From positions 27,203 to 91,202 of the forward strand of contig LWTM01000071.1 of assembly GCA_002101205.1 (NCBI GenBank): a stretch of 64,000 bases of DNA, read 5' to 3'. The number at the start of each line of letters is the position of its first letter. The first letter of the stretch is position 1. The notes beneath the pieces were generated by a model. It was not told the DNA's origin. It saw only the letters and a program-made list of their open reading frames with translations, and searched no databases. The translations under genes and the position numbers were made by a program. Positions 1-12,015 of this stretch are shown in pieces. Source of the DNA: Cycloclasticus sp. symbiont of Poecilosclerida sp. N. GTDB lineage: Bacteria; Pseudomonadota; Gammaproteobacteria; Methylococcales; Cycloclasticaceae.

Positions 1-1
1 C

Positions 2-1309
2 GTGCTTGTTGAGAAAAATAGCGATGCCGTTGTTAATGTCAGCACCACCCAGAAGGTCAACCAGCAACTGAGCGCATTAGCTCCGGGTTTTGAGTTTCCT
101 GAAAACTCACCCTATGGTGATTTACTGAAGCATTTTTTTGGTCAACAAGGGCAAATGCCAAGACAGCGTGAAGCGCGTTCATTAGGATCTGGCTTTATTA
201 TTTCTTCCGATGGCTATTTACTGACAAATCATCACGTTGTTAATAACGCAGATGAGATCATCGTTAGGTTGCAGGACCGTCGTGAATTAAAAGCGCAGTT
301 GGTGGGAAGTGATGAGCGAACAGATGTTGCTTTACTTAAAATAGAAGCTGATCACTTACCTGTTGTTAAATTTGGCTCATCCAAAAACCTTAAAGTAGGT
401 GAATGGGTCTTTGCCATCGGCTCGCCTTTTGGTTTTGATAGTTCTGTGACGGCCGGTATTGTTAGTGCGAAAAGAAGAAATCTTCCACAAGAAAACTACG
501 TGCCTTTTATCCAGACCGATGTTGCTATTAACCCGGGTAACTCAGGCGGGCCATTATTTAATTTGGAAGGTGAAGTAGTGGGTATTAACTCTCAAATATA
601 CAGTCGCTCAGGTGGCTTTATGGGCTTATCGTTTGCTATACCTATTGATGTGGCTTTGAATGTTAGCAAACAACTAAAAAACTCTGGACATGTCGTGCGT
701 GGTTGGCTTGGCGTGCGCATTCAGAACGTTACACGCGAATTGGCCGAGTCTTTCGATATGGAAAAGCCATATGGAGCATTGGTTTCACAGGTGATAGTTG
801 ACAGTCCAGCTGAAAAAGCGGGTCTTAAAGTTGGAGATATTATCGTGGCATTTAATGGGGAAATCGTTAACCGTTCCTCTTCGTTGCCTCCTTTGGTCGG
901 TTCTGCTGATATTAAAAGAGTAGCGAAACTTGAAATAATTCGTAATAAAAAGAATAAAACAGTGACGGTTAAGTTAGAGAAGCTTCCTGAAGATGAATTG
1001 GCAAATTCGAAGGTTATTGCTAAACCAAAAGCTAATAGTGCTCTTGGCATAACAGTGATAAACCTCACGAAGAAAATGCGCGAAAAGCTGGAAATTCAAC
1101 AAGATGGTGTCGTCGTTAAAGCTGTTGGAAATGGTGTCGCGCTAAGAGCGGGTATTCGTGTCGGAGATATTGTTATGCAGTTTGCAGGAAAGGATATTAA
1201 GAATACGGAGCACTTTAAAAAACTAGTTGATGGAATGAGTGAAGGTAAGTATTTTTCAGCACTTATTAATCGACAAGGGAATCCGATTTTTTTCGCTTTA
1301 AAAAAATAG
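2..1309 (+). CDS. Do-like periplasmic serine endoprotease (DegP/MucD family), 5' end truncated by window
   Basis: Trypsin-like motifs (HHVV, TDVALLKI, GNSGGPLFN), two PDZ-like regions; sits upstream of lepA as mucD does in many gammaproteobacteria; no signal peptide because the 5' end is cut. Confidence 0.9.
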   Translation: MLVEKNSDAVVNVSTTQKVNQQLSALAPGFEFPENSPYGDLLKHFFGQQGQMPRQREARSLGSGFIISSDGYLLTNHHVVNNADEIIVRLQDRRELKAQLVGSDERTDVALLKIEADHLPVVKFGSSKNLKVGEWVFAIGSPFGFDSSVTAGIVSAKRRNLPQENYVPFIQTDVAINPGNSGGPLFNLEGEVVGINSQIYSRSGGFMGLSFAIPIDVALNVSKQLKNSGHVVRGWLGVRIQNVTRELAESFDMEKPYGALVSQVIVDSPAEKAGLKVGDIIVAFNGEIVNRSSSLPPLVGSADIKRVAKLEIIRNKKNKTVTVKLEKLPEDELANSKVIAKPKANSALGITVINLTKKMREKLEIQQDGVVVKAVGNGVALRAGIRVGDIVMQFAGKDIKNTEHFKKLVDGMSEGKYFSALINRQGNPIFFALKK

Positions 1310-1335
1310 CAGGTACAATACCATTCTTGCAAGAG

Positions 1336-1359
1336 AACGCTTTATTTGAGGCGTTTTTT
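1336..1359 (+). terminator. Rho-independent terminator candidate downstream of the DegP-like gene
   Basis: AACGC...GCGTT stem followed by a run of T (gcgtttttta). Confidence 0.55.
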
Positions 1360-1466
1360 AGTGCATAAATATTTATACCCAAAGGATATAAGTTTGACCC
1401 AAGGCACTCAGCATTGAAACGGAATATGAAGCTATTGTGTTATGTCAGCTTTAATGAGAAGAAGGC

Positions 1467-3269
1467 GTGTTTGATACTAATTTAACTAGAAATTTTTCAA
1501 TTATTGCCCATATCGACCACGGCAAGTCGACACTTGCTGATCGTTTGATTCATATATGCGGTGGCTTGAGCGATCGTGAAATGGAAGAGCAAGTTCTAGA
1601 CTCAATGGATATTGAGCGTGAGCGTGGTATTACCATCAAGGCTCAAAGCGTCACGCTTCATTACACAGCTAATGATGGGAAAACCTATAAATTAAACTTT
1701 ATTGATACCCCAGGACATGTGGATTTTTCATACGAAGTTTCTCGCTCTTTAGCGGCGTGTGAAGGCGCTTTATTGGTTGTTGATGCTGCGCAAGGTGTTG
1801 AAGCGCAAAGCGTTGCAAACTGCTACACAGCGATAGAGCTTGGTTTGGAAGTGCTGCCAGTTTTAAATAAAATTGATTTGCCAGCAGCAGAGCCTGAGCG
1901 CGTTGCTGAAGAAATAGAAGAAATTATCGGTATTGAAGCCATTAAAGCGCCACATATTAGCGCCAAAACAGGCGTGGGTGTGGACCTGGTGCTGGAGCAA
2001 ATTGTTAAAGGCGTACCTGCCCCAAAAGGCGACCTTGACGCACCACTTCAAGCGCTAATTATTGATTCGTGGTTTGATAATTATTTAGGTGTGGTTTCTT
2101 TAATCCGTGTAGTGAATGGCTCAATTAAAAAAAGGCAACGTATTAAAATGATGTCTTCAAACGACGTTCATTCGGTTGATCAGGTCGGCGTCTTTAACCC
2201 GAAAAGGGAAGTGCTCGACGAACTGTTTCCAGGCGATGTAGGCTTTATGGTCGCTGGCATTAAAAATATTTATGGTGCGCCAGTGGGTGATACGATAACC
2301 TCTGCGAAATTACCAGCAGAAAATTCCTTACCCGGGTTTAAAACTGTGCAGGCGTGTGTATTTGCTGGCTTATTCCCATCCGGCTCGAATGATTATGAAA
2401 ACCTTCGAGAGGCACTGAATAAATTAAAGCTTAATGATGCCTCGTTGAACTATGAGCCAGAAACATCCGATGCGCTTGGTTTTGGCTTTCGTTGTGGTTT
2501 CTTAGGTATGTTGCATATGGAAATCATCCAAGAGCGGCTTGAGCGAGAGTATGACCTAGATCTAATTACAACGGCCCCAACGGTAGTTTATGAAGTGCTG
2601 CTGCATAACGGTGATGTGATTGAAGTCGATAACCCTACAAAATTGCCTAATATTTCAACCGTGGATGAAATTCGTGAGCCCATTATTGAAGCGCATATTT
2701 TAGTGCCTCAAGAATACCTAGGTAACGTCATTACTTTGTGTATTGATAAGCGTGGAGTACAAACGAAAATGCAGTATATGGGTCAGCAGGTATCGCTGAG
2801 TTATGAAATGCCCATGAGCGAAGTAGTGCTAGACTTCTTTGATCGCTTGAAGTCAGTCAGTAGAGGTTACGCTTCGTTTGAATATGAATTTAAACGCTTT
2901 CAAGCGGAACCATTGGTTAAACTAGATGTGTTAATTAACGGCGACAGGGTAGATGCGTTGTCACTGATCGTTCACCGAGATATCAGCCAAGGAAGAGGAC
3001 GTGAATTAGTTGAAAAAATGAAAGAGCTTATTCCACGTCAAATGTTCGAAATAGCTATTCAGGCCGCTATTGGTGCAAAAATTATTGCACGCTCATCAGT
3101 CAAGGCACTAAGAAAGAATGTAACAGCAAAATGTTATGGCGGTGATATTTCACGTAAACGTAAATTGTTAGAAAAACAAAAAGCGGGTAAAAAGCGTATG
3201 AAGCAAGTCGGAAATGTTGATATTCCACAAGATGCTTTTTTGGCGGTCTTAAAATTAGGGAGTGATTAA
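1467..3269 (+). CDS. lepA: Elongation factor 4 (LepA)
   Basis: GTPase motifs [29 protein letters not shown]-terminal LepA domain ([20 protein letters not shown]). Confidence 0.97.
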   Translation: MFDTNLTRNFSIIAHIDHGKSTLADRLIHICGGLSDREMEEQVLDSMDIERERGITIKAQSVTLHYTANDGKTYKLNFIDTPGHVDFSYEVSRSLAACEGALLVVDAAQGVEAQSVANCYTAIELGLEVLPVLNKIDLPAAEPERVAEEIEEIIGIEAIKAPHISAKTGVGVDLVLEQIVKGVPAPKGDLDAPLQALIIDSWFDNYLGVVSLIRVVNGSIKKRQRIKMMSSNDVHSVDQVGVFNPKREVLDELFPGDVGFMVAGIKNIYGAPVGDTITSAKLPAENSLPGFKTVQACVFAGLFPSGSNDYENLREALNKLKLNDASLNYEPETSDALGFGFRCGFLGMLHMEIIQERLEREYDLDLITTAPTVVYEVLLHNGDVIEVDNPTKLPNISTVDEIREPIIEAHILVPQEYLGNVITLCIDKRGVQTKMQYMGQQVSLSYEMPMSEVVLDFFDRLKSVSRGYASFEYEFKRFQAEPLVKLDVLINGDRVDALSLIVHRDISQGRGRELVEKMKELIPRQMFEIAIQAAIGAKIIARSSVKALRKNVTAKCYGGDISRKRKLLEKQKAGKKRMKQVGNVDIPQDAFLAVLKLGSD

Positions 3270-4039
3270 TGCATTTTGATTTTACAGCGGCGCTGACACT
3301 TGTAACGCTTTTAGCAGGACTAATCGCTGGTATTTATTGGTTAACGCAGGTGCAGGGTGAAAAAAAAGATATTGTTGATCAAAAAGAGCCGCTGATTGTT
3401 GAGTACGCGAAATCTTTTTTCCCCGTTCTATTGTTCGTGCTGGTTTTGCGCTCATTTATTTTTGAGCCGTTTAAAATCCCATCGAGTTCTATGATGCCAA
3501 CTTTATTGATCGGCGATTTCATTTTGGTGAATAAATTTGCTTACGGTGTCCGTTTACCGGTGGTTAATACAAAAATAATTGATATTGGGAAACCTGAACG
3601 CGGTGATGTGATGGTCTTTCGTTACCCAAAGAACCCATCGCTAGATTACATCAAACGTGTGCTTGGCTTGCCGGGCGATAAGGTCGGCTATTTCGATAAG
3701 CACGTGTACATTAATGGCGAGAAAATCACTCAAGAACCCTTAGGGCTCTATACAGGGTATGGCCAAGGATCTGATATGACAGGCGCTTTGTTACAGCATG
3801 AATTAGTACCGTCGCAAGAACACGATATTCTTATTGTGCAAGACCGTGCCTCCATTGAAGGTACGTTAACCGTACCTCTAGGGCATTACTTTATGGTGGG
3901 TGATAACCGCGATAACAGCAATGACAGCCGCTACTGGGGCACCGTGCCTGAAGAGAATATTGTTGGCAAAGCCTTTATGACGTGGATGAACTGGGATGGC
4001 GGTATTGATTGGGAGCGTTTAGGCGCTGAAATTCGTTAA
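3269..4039 (+). CDS. lepB: Signal peptidase I
   Basis: PSSSMMPTL catalytic Ser motif, YIKRVLGLPGD Lys motif, GDNRDNSNDSRYWG; overlaps the lepA stop. Confidence 0.96.
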   Translation: MHFDFTAALTLVTLLAGLIAGIYWLTQVQGEKKDIVDQKEPLIVEYAKSFFPVLLFVLVLRSFIFEPFKIPSSSMMPTLLIGDFILVNKFAYGVRLPVVNTKIIDIGKPERGDVMVFRYPKNPSLDYIKRVLGLPGDKVGYFDKHVYINGEKITQEPLGLYTGYGQGSDMTGALLQHELVPSQEHDILIVQDRASIEGTLTVPLGHYFMVGDNRDNSNDSRYWGTVPEENIVGKAFMTWMNWDGGIDWERLGAEIR

Positions 4040-4207
4040 GCTGGCTGAACGGCGGTTATCAAAGGACGGATAAACCGTTCAATTAATGGCGTAACATTCA
4101 AATTAGCCTATCAAGTACGCAAATAATACATTGCTAATATTGATATAGTGATTCCGTTTGACGATGAATTTAACACGTCACTTTAAGCTTAAAAGGGGAA
4201 TAAAGAT

Positions 4208-4888
4208 TTGAGTTTTGATCTGCATAGATTACAAAATAAAATAAAGGCCCAATTCGATAGTGAGGCGCTGCTAGAACAGGCGGTAACGCACCGAAGTGTT
4301 GGGAAAAACAATAATGAGCGCCTAGAGTTTTTGGGTGATTCTATTTTGGGCTTTATTATTGCGGATGAACTTCATACACGCTTTCCAGAAGCGGATGAAG
4401 GCGTAATGAGTCGCTTAAAAGCGCACTTGGTAAATAAAGAGGCGTTGGCAGAGATTGGTAAAGATTTGAATTTAAGTGATGAATTGGTATTGGGCCCCGG
4501 CGAAATGAAAAGTGGTGGCAAGCACCGCGCATCTATTTTGTCAGATGCGGTAGAGGCCCTGATAGGTGCTATGTACCTTGATAAAGGTTTAGATGCAGCA
4601 AGAGCGTGGGTTTTTGTCGTTTTAAAAAAGCGTTTAAGCAGCTTAACTCTAGAAACGGCGTCTAAAGACCCGAAAACACAATTACAAGAATACCTGCAGG
4701 CAAGAGGCGTTAAAGTGCCGAAGTACACGATTGCATCTATAACAGGCTTAGCTCATAACCAGCAATTTAAGGTTGAATGTGATGTGTTTGGTGTAGACGA
4801 AAAGGTTTATTCGGTCGCCAGTTCAAGAAAAAAAGCAGAACAAATGTCAGCCGCTAAAATCCTAAATATATTGCAATCACATGATTAA
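4208..4888 (+). CDS. rnc: Ribonuclease III
   Basis: NERLEFLGDSIL signature, DAVEALIGA, C-terminal dsRBD; between lepB and era. Confidence 0.97.
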   Translation: MSFDLHRLQNKIKAQFDSEALLEQAVTHRSVGKNNNERLEFLGDSILGFIIADELHTRFPEADEGVMSRLKAHLVNKEALAEIGKDLNLSDELVLGPGEMKSGGKHRASILSDAVEALIGAMYLDKGLDAARAWVFVVLKKRLSSLTLETASKDPKTQLQEYLQARGVKVPKYTIASITGLAHNQQFKVECDVFGVDEKVYSVASSRKKAEQMSAAKILNILQSHD

Positions 4889-5783
4889 ACCCTCTTTTAA
4901 AGCAGGCTTTGTTGCGCTTATCGGCACACCGAATGCAGGCAAATCGACGTTGCTTAATAACTTGCTTGGGCAAAAAATAAGTATCACATCCAGACGTCCG
5001 CAAACGACGCGTCACCGCATTTTAGGGATTAAAACAACGGATGCATCGCAGGTTGTGTATGTGGATACGCCGGGTATGCATTTAGGCGGTAAAAAAGCAC
5101 TGAATAAATATCTGAATAAAACAGCGGACACCAGCCTAATGGGCGTGGATGTGATTGTTTGGGTGAAAGATGACATGGCGTGGGACGATATTGATATCTC
5201 TATCCTTGAAAAGCTTAAAGAAGAAGGCGCGCCCGTCGTTTTAGCAATCAATAAAATAGATAAAATTGATAATAAAGAAGTTTTATTACCGTTTATTCAA
5301 AAAATAAGCTTGCAACACGATTTCAAATCAATCATCCCTATCTCAGCGCTCACCGGCAAACAGCTAGATGCGTTTGAAGAACTGTTATTAGGCTTATTGC
5401 CAGAAGGCGATTTGATGTTCCCGAAAGATCAGGTGACCGATAGTTCAGAACGCTTTATGACGACAGAAATAATCCGCGAAAAGCTTATCCGCAGCTTAGG
5501 GCAAGAAATACCGCATTCACTGAGCATCAGTATTGACCAATTTAAGGTAGAAGAAAAAATAACCCGCATTTATGCCATCATTTGGGTGGAGCGTGATGGG
5601 CAAAAAAATATTGTAATTGGCGATAAAGGCGCTGGGCTTAAAAATATCGGTACACAAGCACGCTTAGATATAGAGAAAATGCTCGGATGTAAGGTCTATT
5701 TGAACCTATGGGTGAAAGTGAAGAAGAACTGGTCAGATAATGAGCGTGACCTGATGGGCTTGGGCTACGGCGGCATAGAGTAG
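4881..5783 (+). CDS. era: GTPase Era
   Basis: GTPNAGKSTLLN, DTPGMH, NKID, C-terminal KH domain. Confidence 0.97.
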   Translation: MIKPSFKAGFVALIGTPNAGKSTLLNNLLGQKISITSRRPQTTRHRILGIKTTDASQVVYVDTPGMHLGGKKALNKYLNKTADTSLMGVDVIVWVKDDMAWDDIDISILEKLKEEGAPVVLAINKIDKIDNKEVLLPFIQKISLQHDFKSIIPISALTGKQLDAFEELLLGLLPEGDLMFPKDQVTDSSERFMTTEIIREKLIRSLGQEIPHSLSISIDQFKVEEKITRIYAIIWVERDGQKNIVIGDKGAGLKNIGTQARLDIEKMLGCKVYLNLWVKVKKNWSDNERDLMGLGYGGIE

Positions 5784-5821
5784 TTTTATCGCTGTGGCTA
5801 AATACCCTGAACGAAAACAAA

Positions 5822-6517
5822 ATGAATAAGGTTCACCAGCAACCGGGGTTTATCCTCAAAAGCCAAGCTTTCAAAGAAAGCAGCTTTATACATCAGGTAT
5901 TTACTCAAGATTATGGGCTTTTGTCCGTAATCTCAAAAGGCTCAAGGGGTAAGAATTCAAAGCATGGCAGTTTGCTTCAAGCCTTCCGGCCGCTGTCTAT
6001 TTCATGGGTAGGTAAAAGCGAACTAAAAACACTCACCAGCGTTGATGAAACTTATCATTTTAAGCAGTTAAAGGGCAACGCCTTATATTGCGGCTTGTAT
6101 GTTAACGAACTAATTCTGAATTTAATCCATAAGCACGACGCGCATCCACGTCTATTTCAAGTTTATATGGATGTGATTGGAAAGCTATCGGTGGTTAAAA
6201 ACGTGGAGCCTTCTCTTCGACAATTTGAGAAATGCCTTTTCGATGAAATTGGCTATGGATTATCTTTGCAACATGAAGCAGAAAGCGGAAAACCGATAGA
6301 ACCAGACGCTTATTATGTGTATAGAATGGGCTTAGGTGCGGTTGCTCAGGAAAAAACACACCATGCAGATGTAATGTTAGGCAGTACACTGATTAATTTA
6401 GCTTCTAATAAATTAAACGATAAAACAGAACTCGCACAGGCAAAGAGAATGATGCGACGGTTAATTGATGCGCAATTGGATGGTAAAATACTAAAAAGTC
6501 GCGGTTTATTCGTTTAA
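5822..6517 (+). CDS. recO: DNA repair protein RecO
   Basis: RecO N-terminal OB fold pattern (GFILKSQAFKESS...), immediately after era. Confidence 0.9.
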   Translation: MNKVHQQPGFILKSQAFKESSFIHQVFTQDYGLLSVISKGSRGKNSKHGSLLQAFRPLSISWVGKSELKTLTSVDETYHFKQLKGNALYCGLYVNELILNLIHKHDAHPRLFQVYMDVIGKLSVVKNVEPSLRQFEKCLFDEIGYGLSLQHEAESGKPIEPDAYYVYRMGLGAVAQEKTHHADVMLGSTLINLASNKLNDKTELAQAKRMMRRLIDAQLDGKILKSRGLFV

Positions 6518-6645
6518 AGCAGCACCAAGTGGAAGTGCTTTGCACGGTAAATTGGCGATGATATACACCAATATAAGCTTTATTGGCTACAGAAAAGTAA
6601 CCGTAACCAATGCAGCTTTAACGTCAACACAGGGCGCTCTAGAGT

Positions 6646-7422
6646 ATGCCCGTGGGCATCATCTCAAATACTATGCATAACACACAAGAAAACAGAATTT
6701 TACTCGGCGTTAACGTCGACCATGTGGCGACGTTAAGAAATGCCCGTGGCACCGATTACCCGTCACCACTTGAAGCAGCGTTTATTGCAGAGCGAGCGGG
6801 CGCCGATGGTATTACCATTCACCTGAGAGAAGACAGAAGGCACATCAACGATAACGACACGGTCCTAATTGCCTCAAATATTCATACCCGACTAAATTTA
6901 GAACTCGCCGTGACCGATGAAATGATTGATATTGCCTGCCGCGTAAAACCGGCCTCTTGCTGTTTAGTGCCAGAGAAAAGGCAGGAGCTAACAACCGAAG
7001 GCGGTTTAGACGTTGCGGGTAACTTTAATCGGCTTAAAGCAGCTTGTTTGAGTTTAGCATCAGAAAACATCTTAATTTCACCGTTTATTGACCCCGATAA
7101 AGAACAAATCGATGCGGTTAAAGAAGCCGGAGCAACCATGCTTGAACTACACACCGGCTGTTACGCAGATGCCGTTAATGAGCGGCAACAATTACGTGAG
7201 TTAGAACGACTACAAATTTCCGCCAAGTACGCACACGCAAAAGGCCTGCAAGTGAATGCCGGACATGGCTTACATTTTCACAACGTAGAAAGCATTGCCA
7301 AGATTCCTGAAATAATAGAACTTAATATCGGACATTCGTTGATAGCACGAGCGGTTTTAACAGGGTTAGGTGACGCCGTGCGTGATATGAAAGAACTGAT
7401 GAGAAAAGCGCGTAATAATTAG
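6646..7422 (+). CDS. pdxJ: Pyridoxine 5'-phosphate synthase
   Basis: [35 protein letters not shown]; start may be at the internal ATG ~6673. Confidence 0.95.
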   Translation: MPVGIISNTMHNTQENRILLGVNVDHVATLRNARGTDYPSPLEAAFIAERAGADGITIHLREDRRHINDNDTVLIASNIHTRLNLELAVTDEMIDIACRVKPASCCLVPEKRQELTTEGGLDVAGNFNRLKAACLSLASENILISPFIDPDKEQIDAVKEAGATMLELHTGCYADAVNERQQLRELERLQISAKYAHAKGLQVNAGHGLHFHNVESIAKIPEIIELNIGHSLIARAVLTGLGDAVRDMKELMRKARNN

Positions 7423-7506
7423 TTAAACTCTCGGCTATAACTCAGATATTAGTTTTCCATATTTATTGGTTTTTCGTCGTTCTTTGATATTAAAGGAGAA
7501 GTAACA

Positions 7507-7545
7507 ATGGCAAGATGGGTAGACACAAGCATTCACACGTTTTAA
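7507..7545 (+). other. Possible 12-aa ORF (MARWVDTSIHTF) with strong Shine-Dalgarno upstream of truA
   Basis: AAAGGAG ~6 nt before ATG, short in-frame ORF ending TAA; no homology known. Confidence 0.25.
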
Positions 7546-7557
7546 TTTACAGGCGCT

Positions 7558-8367
7558 ATGAAATTTGCATTAGGTATTGAATACGATGGCACACGTTATC
7601 ACGGTTGGCAGCGTCAAAAAAACACGCCTTTAACGGTTCAGCAGAAGGTTGAAAAAGCACTGAGTGTTTTGGCAGACCATCCTGTTAGCGTTATATGCGC
7701 TGGGCGTACAGACGCCGGTGTTCATGCGTTTGAGCAAGTTGTTCATTTTGAAACCAACAAGCAAAGGCAAGAGCATCACTGGGTATTGGGTACTAATGCT
7801 AATTTACCGGCAGATATCCGTATTGTTTGGGTTAAACCCGTTAGTGAGGACTTTCACGCAAGGTACTCGGCTGCAGCGCGTTATTATCGTTATAAAATAC
7901 TAAATCGTTGGGTCAAGTCTGCGTTATATCAAAGCCATGTGTCGAGCACATTTCAGCCGCTAAACGAAGATCTGATGCAACAAGGTGCCAATCACTTATT
8001 GGGCACGCATGATTTTTCTTCCTTTCGGGCGGGTGGTTGCCAAGCTAAATCGCCAATTAAGCATATTCATTCGATATCAATCAAGCGCACTGATGATAAA
8101 ATAAGCATTGATATTATCGCGAGTGCTTTTTTACACCATATGGTGAGAAACATTGTCGGCACACTAACCCCGGTGGGTTTAGGTGAGAAGCCTACGCAAT
8201 GGGTTGCTGATGTTTTAGCTGCAAAAGACAGGAAGGTGGCCGGCGTTACAGCCGCGCCAAACGGGCTGTATTTTAAAGGGGTTTATTACCCTAAGAAATT
8301 CGGCATTAGCACCTTAAAGGCGTTTGAACCTTATTGCGATGTGATTGAAATGAAATCGACAGTTTAA
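7558..8367 (+). CDS. truA: tRNA pseudouridine(38-40) synthase
   Basis: GIEYDGTRYHGWQRQ, CAGRTDAGVHA, FLHHMVRNIVG. Confidence 0.97.
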   Translation: MKFALGIEYDGTRYHGWQRQKNTPLTVQQKVEKALSVLADHPVSVICAGRTDAGVHAFEQVVHFETNKQRQEHHWVLGTNANLPADIRIVWVKPVSEDFHARYSAAARYYRYKILNRWVKSALYQSHVSSTFQPLNEDLMQQGANHLLGTHDFSSFRAGGCQAKSPIKHIHSISIKRTDDKISIDIIASAFLHHMVRNIVGTLTPVGLGEKPTQWVADVLAAKDRKVAGVTAAPNGLYFKGVYYPKKFGISTLKAFEPYCDVIEMKSTV

Positions 8368-8379
8368 TAGGAAATAACA

Positions 8380-9003
8380 TTGAGAACACGTGCCAAAATT
8401 TGCGGAATCACCCAAACAAGCGATGCGATGGCAGCGGTTGAGGCAGGTGCGGATGCCTTGGGTTTTGTGTTTTATGAACCCAGCCCACGCTTTGTTGATA
8501 TCAATAGAGCGAAATTAATATGCGGTGAAATAGCACCATTTATCAATACAGTAGCACTATTTTTGAATGCAAATTCTAGTTACGTAGAAGAGGTTTTAGC
8601 AAAGGTTAGAATTGACATTATTCAGTTTCATGGCGATGAAGATGAGGCGTATTGCCGCTCGTTTAATAGACCTTATTTGAAAGCGCTTAGGGTAAAAGAA
8701 ACGACGGATTTAACACAGCTGGCTGAAACATATGCGTCAGCGTCAGGTCTATTATTAGACGCTTTTGATAGCTCACAATACGGCGGCACCGGTAAAACAT
8801 TCGATTGGGATTTGTTACCTAAAACGTCTGCTTTACCGCTGATTTTAGCCGGTGGGTTAAACCCGTCCAATGTTTGTGATGCGATAAAAAAAACATCCGT
8901 GTATGCGGTTGACGTGAGCAGCGGCGTGGAAAAGACTAAAGGTGTGAAAGATCATCAACTCATACAACAATTTATGCAGGAGGTGAAACGTGGCAACCAG
9001 TAA
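8380..9003 (+). CDS. trpF: Phosphoribosylanthranilate isomerase
   Basis: [27 protein letters not shown]. Confidence 0.96.
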   Translation: MRTRAKICGITQTSDAMAAVEAGADALGFVFYEPSPRFVDINRAKLICGEIAPFINTVALFLNANSSYVEEVLAKVRIDIIQFHGDEDEAYCRSFNRPYLKALRVKETTDLTQLAETYASASGLLLDAFDSSQYGGTGKTFDWDLLPKTSALPLILAGGLNPSNVCDAIKKTSVYAVDVSSGVEKTKGVKDHQLIQQFMQEVKRGNQ

Positions 9004-10225
9004 TAATAAACGGGCACAAGCAACAGTACACGGCTATAACTTACCCGATGAAGCTGGGCATTTTGGCCCCTATGGTGGGCTATTTGTCGCTGAAACACTG
9101 ATGGAATCGATTGAGGAACTCAATGAAGCGTATGTGAAATTTATGCAGGACCCTGAGTTTTTAGCAGAGCTTGATGCGGATTTGCAAGACTACGTAGGTC
9201 GCCCATCGCCTATTTATCATGCGCAGCGCTTGAGTAAAGAAATCGGTGGCGCACAAGTCTATCTGAAAAGAGAGGATCTAAATCACACGGGCGCACATAA
9301 AATTAACAACACGGTTGGTCAGGCATTGTTAGCTAAACGCATGGGTAAAACGCGCATCATCGCTGAAACCGGCGCGGGGCAACACGGCGTTGCAACGGCA
9401 ACGGTAGCTGCTCGTCTTGGCTTAGAGTGTGTTGTTTATATGGGCGCAGAAGATATTCAGCGCCAATCACCCAATGTGTACAGAATGCGCTTACTGGGCG
9501 CAACGGTTGTGCCGGTGGTCTCTGGTTCACAAACGCTTAAAGATGCGCTTAGTGAGGCGTTACGAGATTGGGTTACGAATATAGATAATACCTATTACAT
9601 TATCGGTACCGTAGCCGGACCACACCCATACCCCGCAATGGTGAGAGATTTTCAAACGATTATTGGGCGAGAAGGGCGCGAGCAAATGTTAAATAAAACG
9701 GGCGCGTTACCAAATGCACTAGTTGCTTGCGTGGGCGGTGGCTCTAATGCGATTGGGCTTTTTCACCCCTTTATTGAAGATGACGGGGTGAAAATTTATG
9801 GTGTTGAAGCCGCTGGTTTAGGCGTTGAAACGGGTAAGCATTCAGCGCCGTTATGCGCCGGTAAGCCGGGTGTTTTACACGGCAATAGGACCTATTTGAT
9901 GGCGGATGAAGATGGTGCGATTATTGAAACGCACTCAATCTCAGCCGGTCTAGATTACCCAGCTGTGGGCCCTGAGCATTCATGGCTTAAAGATATTGGC
10001 CGGGCGCAGTACGTGAATATTACCGATGATGAGGCATTAGCGGCCTTCCACCAACTAACACGGGTAGAAGGCATTATTCCCGCTTTGGAATCTAGTCACG
10101 CCGTTGCCTACGCAACAAAGTTAGCGAAAACCATGGATAAAGAAGAAACCATTCTGGTTTGTTTGTCGGGACGCGGCGATAAAGATATTTTCACCATTGC
10201 AAAAATAGAAGGGATTGAGCTGTGA
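8990..10225 (+). CDS. trpB: Tryptophan synthase beta chain
   Basis: [18 protein letters not shown] Lys motif, [14 protein letters not shown]; overlaps trpF. Confidence 0.98.
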   Translation: MATSNNKRAQATVHGYNLPDEAGHFGPYGGLFVAETLMESIEELNEAYVKFMQDPEFLAELDADLQDYVGRPSPIYHAQRLSKEIGGAQVYLKREDLNHTGAHKINNTVGQALLAKRMGKTRIIAETGAGQHGVATATVAARLGLECVVYMGAEDIQRQSPNVYRMRLLGATVVPVVSGSQTLKDALSEALRDWVTNIDNTYYIIGTVAGPHPYPAMVRDFQTIIGREGREQMLNKTGALPNALVACVGGGSNAIGLFHPFIEDDGVKIYGVEAAGLGVETGKHSAPLCAGKPGVLHGNRTYLMADEDGAIIETHSISAGLDYPAVGPEHSWLKDIGRAQYVNITDDEALAAFHQLTRVEGIIPALESSHAVAYATKLAKTMDKEETILVCLSGRGDKDIFTIAKIEGIEL

Positions 10226-11037
10226 GCCGTTTAGACGATTGCTTTGCTGCGCTTGATGCGGCAAATAAAAAAGCCTTAATACCGTTTGTTACAGCGGGTG
10301 ACCCGAATGCAGATTTCACGCTAACGTGTATGCACGAGATGGTTCAAGCGGGCGCGAATATTATTGAATTAGGCGTGCCTTTTTCAGACCCAATGTCGGA
10401 TGGCCCAGTTATTCAAAAGGCAAGCGAAAGGGCTTTAGCGGCAGGTATGTCGCTAAAAGGCGTGATAGCGCTGGTCAAGCAGTTCAGAAAAACAGACCAG
10501 AAAACACCTCTTATTCTGATGGGTTATCTCAACCCGATTGAGTTTATGGGCTATGAACGCTTTGCTGAAAAAGCCTCACAAGCAGGTGTTGATGGGGTCT
10601 TGACCGTTGATATTCCGCCAGAAGAAAGCGCAGACTTAATAGCGGCTTATGAAAAGCACGCGCTGGCGCCCATTTTTTTATTGTCGCCGACCAGTAATGA
10701 AACACGAATTAAAAAGATTGCGGCTGTTGCGAAAGGGTATATTTATTATGTGTCGCTGAAAGGTGTCACGGGCGCAGGGCACCTTGAACTAGGTGACGTG
10801 GAACAGAAGGTGCGGCAGATTAAACAACATACGGCGTTGCCGATTGCGGTTGGTTTTGGTGTTAAAAATTCCGACATCGCTGCGAATATTGCTAAAATAA
10901 GCGACGCTGTGGTGGTAGGTAGCGCGCTGATTAACTGTATTACCGACCATGCCGGCAACGAACAACACGGCCGAGAGGCTATTGATGACTTACTGGTTGG
11001 GATGCGAACAGCGATGGACGCAGTCCCTCGTGATTGA
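10222..11037 (+). CDS. trpA: Tryptophan synthase alpha chain
   Basis: [36 protein letters not shown]-type overlap with trpB. Confidence 0.97.
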   Translation: MSRLDDCFAALDAANKKALIPFVTAGDPNADFTLTCMHEMVQAGANIIELGVPFSDPMSDGPVIQKASERALAAGMSLKGVIALVKQFRKTDQKTPLILMGYLNPIEFMGYERFAEKASQAGVDGVLTVDIPPEESADLIAAYEKHALAPIFLLSPTSNETRIKKIAAVAKGYIYYVSLKGVTGAGHLELGDVEQKVRQIKQHTALPIAVGFGVKNSDIAANIAKISDAVVVGSALINCITDHAGNEQHGREAIDDLLVGMRTAMDAVPRD

Positions 11038-11070
11038 ATTAATAGGTATTGTGGTTGAAACAGGTGATGC

Positions 11071-11973
11071 ATGAATTGGTTTGAAAAATTAATTCCAAAC
11101 GGTATAAAACTTTCAAGTAAGTCCAAAAGCTCGGTGCCAGAGGGTTTATGGTGCAAATGTGACGGTTGCCAAAGCGTATTGTATAAAACAGATTTAGAAA
11201 GTAATTTCTATGTCTGTCCTAAGTGTGCTTTTCATCAGCGCATTGGTGGACGACTTCGCCTTAGCTCATTTTTAGATGAAGCCGGTAGAGAAGAAATCGG
11301 TGCGTCAGTTAGAGCACAAGACCCGCTAAAATTTAAAGACAGTAAAAAGTATAAAGACCGTCATTCTGCGGCGGTTAAGCAGACCGGCGAGACAGATGCG
11401 TTGGTTGTTATGAAAGGCAAAGTTCTGGAAATGGAATTGGTTGCAGCGGCGTTTGATTTCTTTTTTATGGGTGGCTCAATGGGTTCAGTGGTTGGCGAGC
11501 GATTTGTTCGTGCAGTGAATGCATCTATCGAACATAATATTCCGCTTATCTGCTTTTCATCTAGTGGCGGGGCGCGTATGCAAGAATCTCTGTTTTCATT
11601 GTTTCAAATGGCGAAAACAAGCGCGGCATTGGCCATCTTGTCAGAAAAGAAAATCCCTTTTATATCTGTGCTTACGGACCCCACAATGGGCGGTGTTTCG
11701 GCCAGTTTAGCGATGCTTGGCGATATCAATATTGCAGAACCTAATGCCTTGATTGGCTTTGCTGGGCAACGGGTTATTGAGCAAACAGTGAGCGAGAGGC
11801 TCCCTGAAGGTTTCCAGCGTAGCGAGTTCTTGCTTGAACACGGCGCTATCGATATGATCGTTGACCGTAGAGAAATGCGAACAACGGTTACGGAGATTTT
11901 GTCTTTATTGCACGCTGGACACCATTTGTTGGAAAAGGCACCCGCAGTAGACGTTAAATCCGAAGAGAAATAA
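11071..11973 (+). CDS. accD: Acetyl-CoA carboxylase carboxyltransferase beta subunit
   Basis: Zn ribbon CDGCQ...[21 protein letters not shown]. Confidence 0.97.
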   Translation: MNWFEKLIPNGIKLSSKSKSSVPEGLWCKCDGCQSVLYKTDLESNFYVCPKCAFHQRIGGRLRLSSFLDEAGREEIGASVRAQDPLKFKDSKKYKDRHSAAVKQTGETDALVVMKGKVLEMELVAAAFDFFFMGGSMGSVVGERFVRAVNASIEHNIPLICFSSSGGARMQESLFSLFQMAKTSAALAILSEKKIPFISVLTDPTMGGVSASLAMLGDINIAEPNALIGFAGQRVIEQTVSERLPEGFQRSEFLLEHGAIDMIVDRREMRTTVTEILSLLHAGHHLLEKAPAVDVKSEEK

Positions 11974-12015
11974 GAGATCAACAAGCTCACCAATGTCTAT
12001 TCTTTAAATGAGTGG

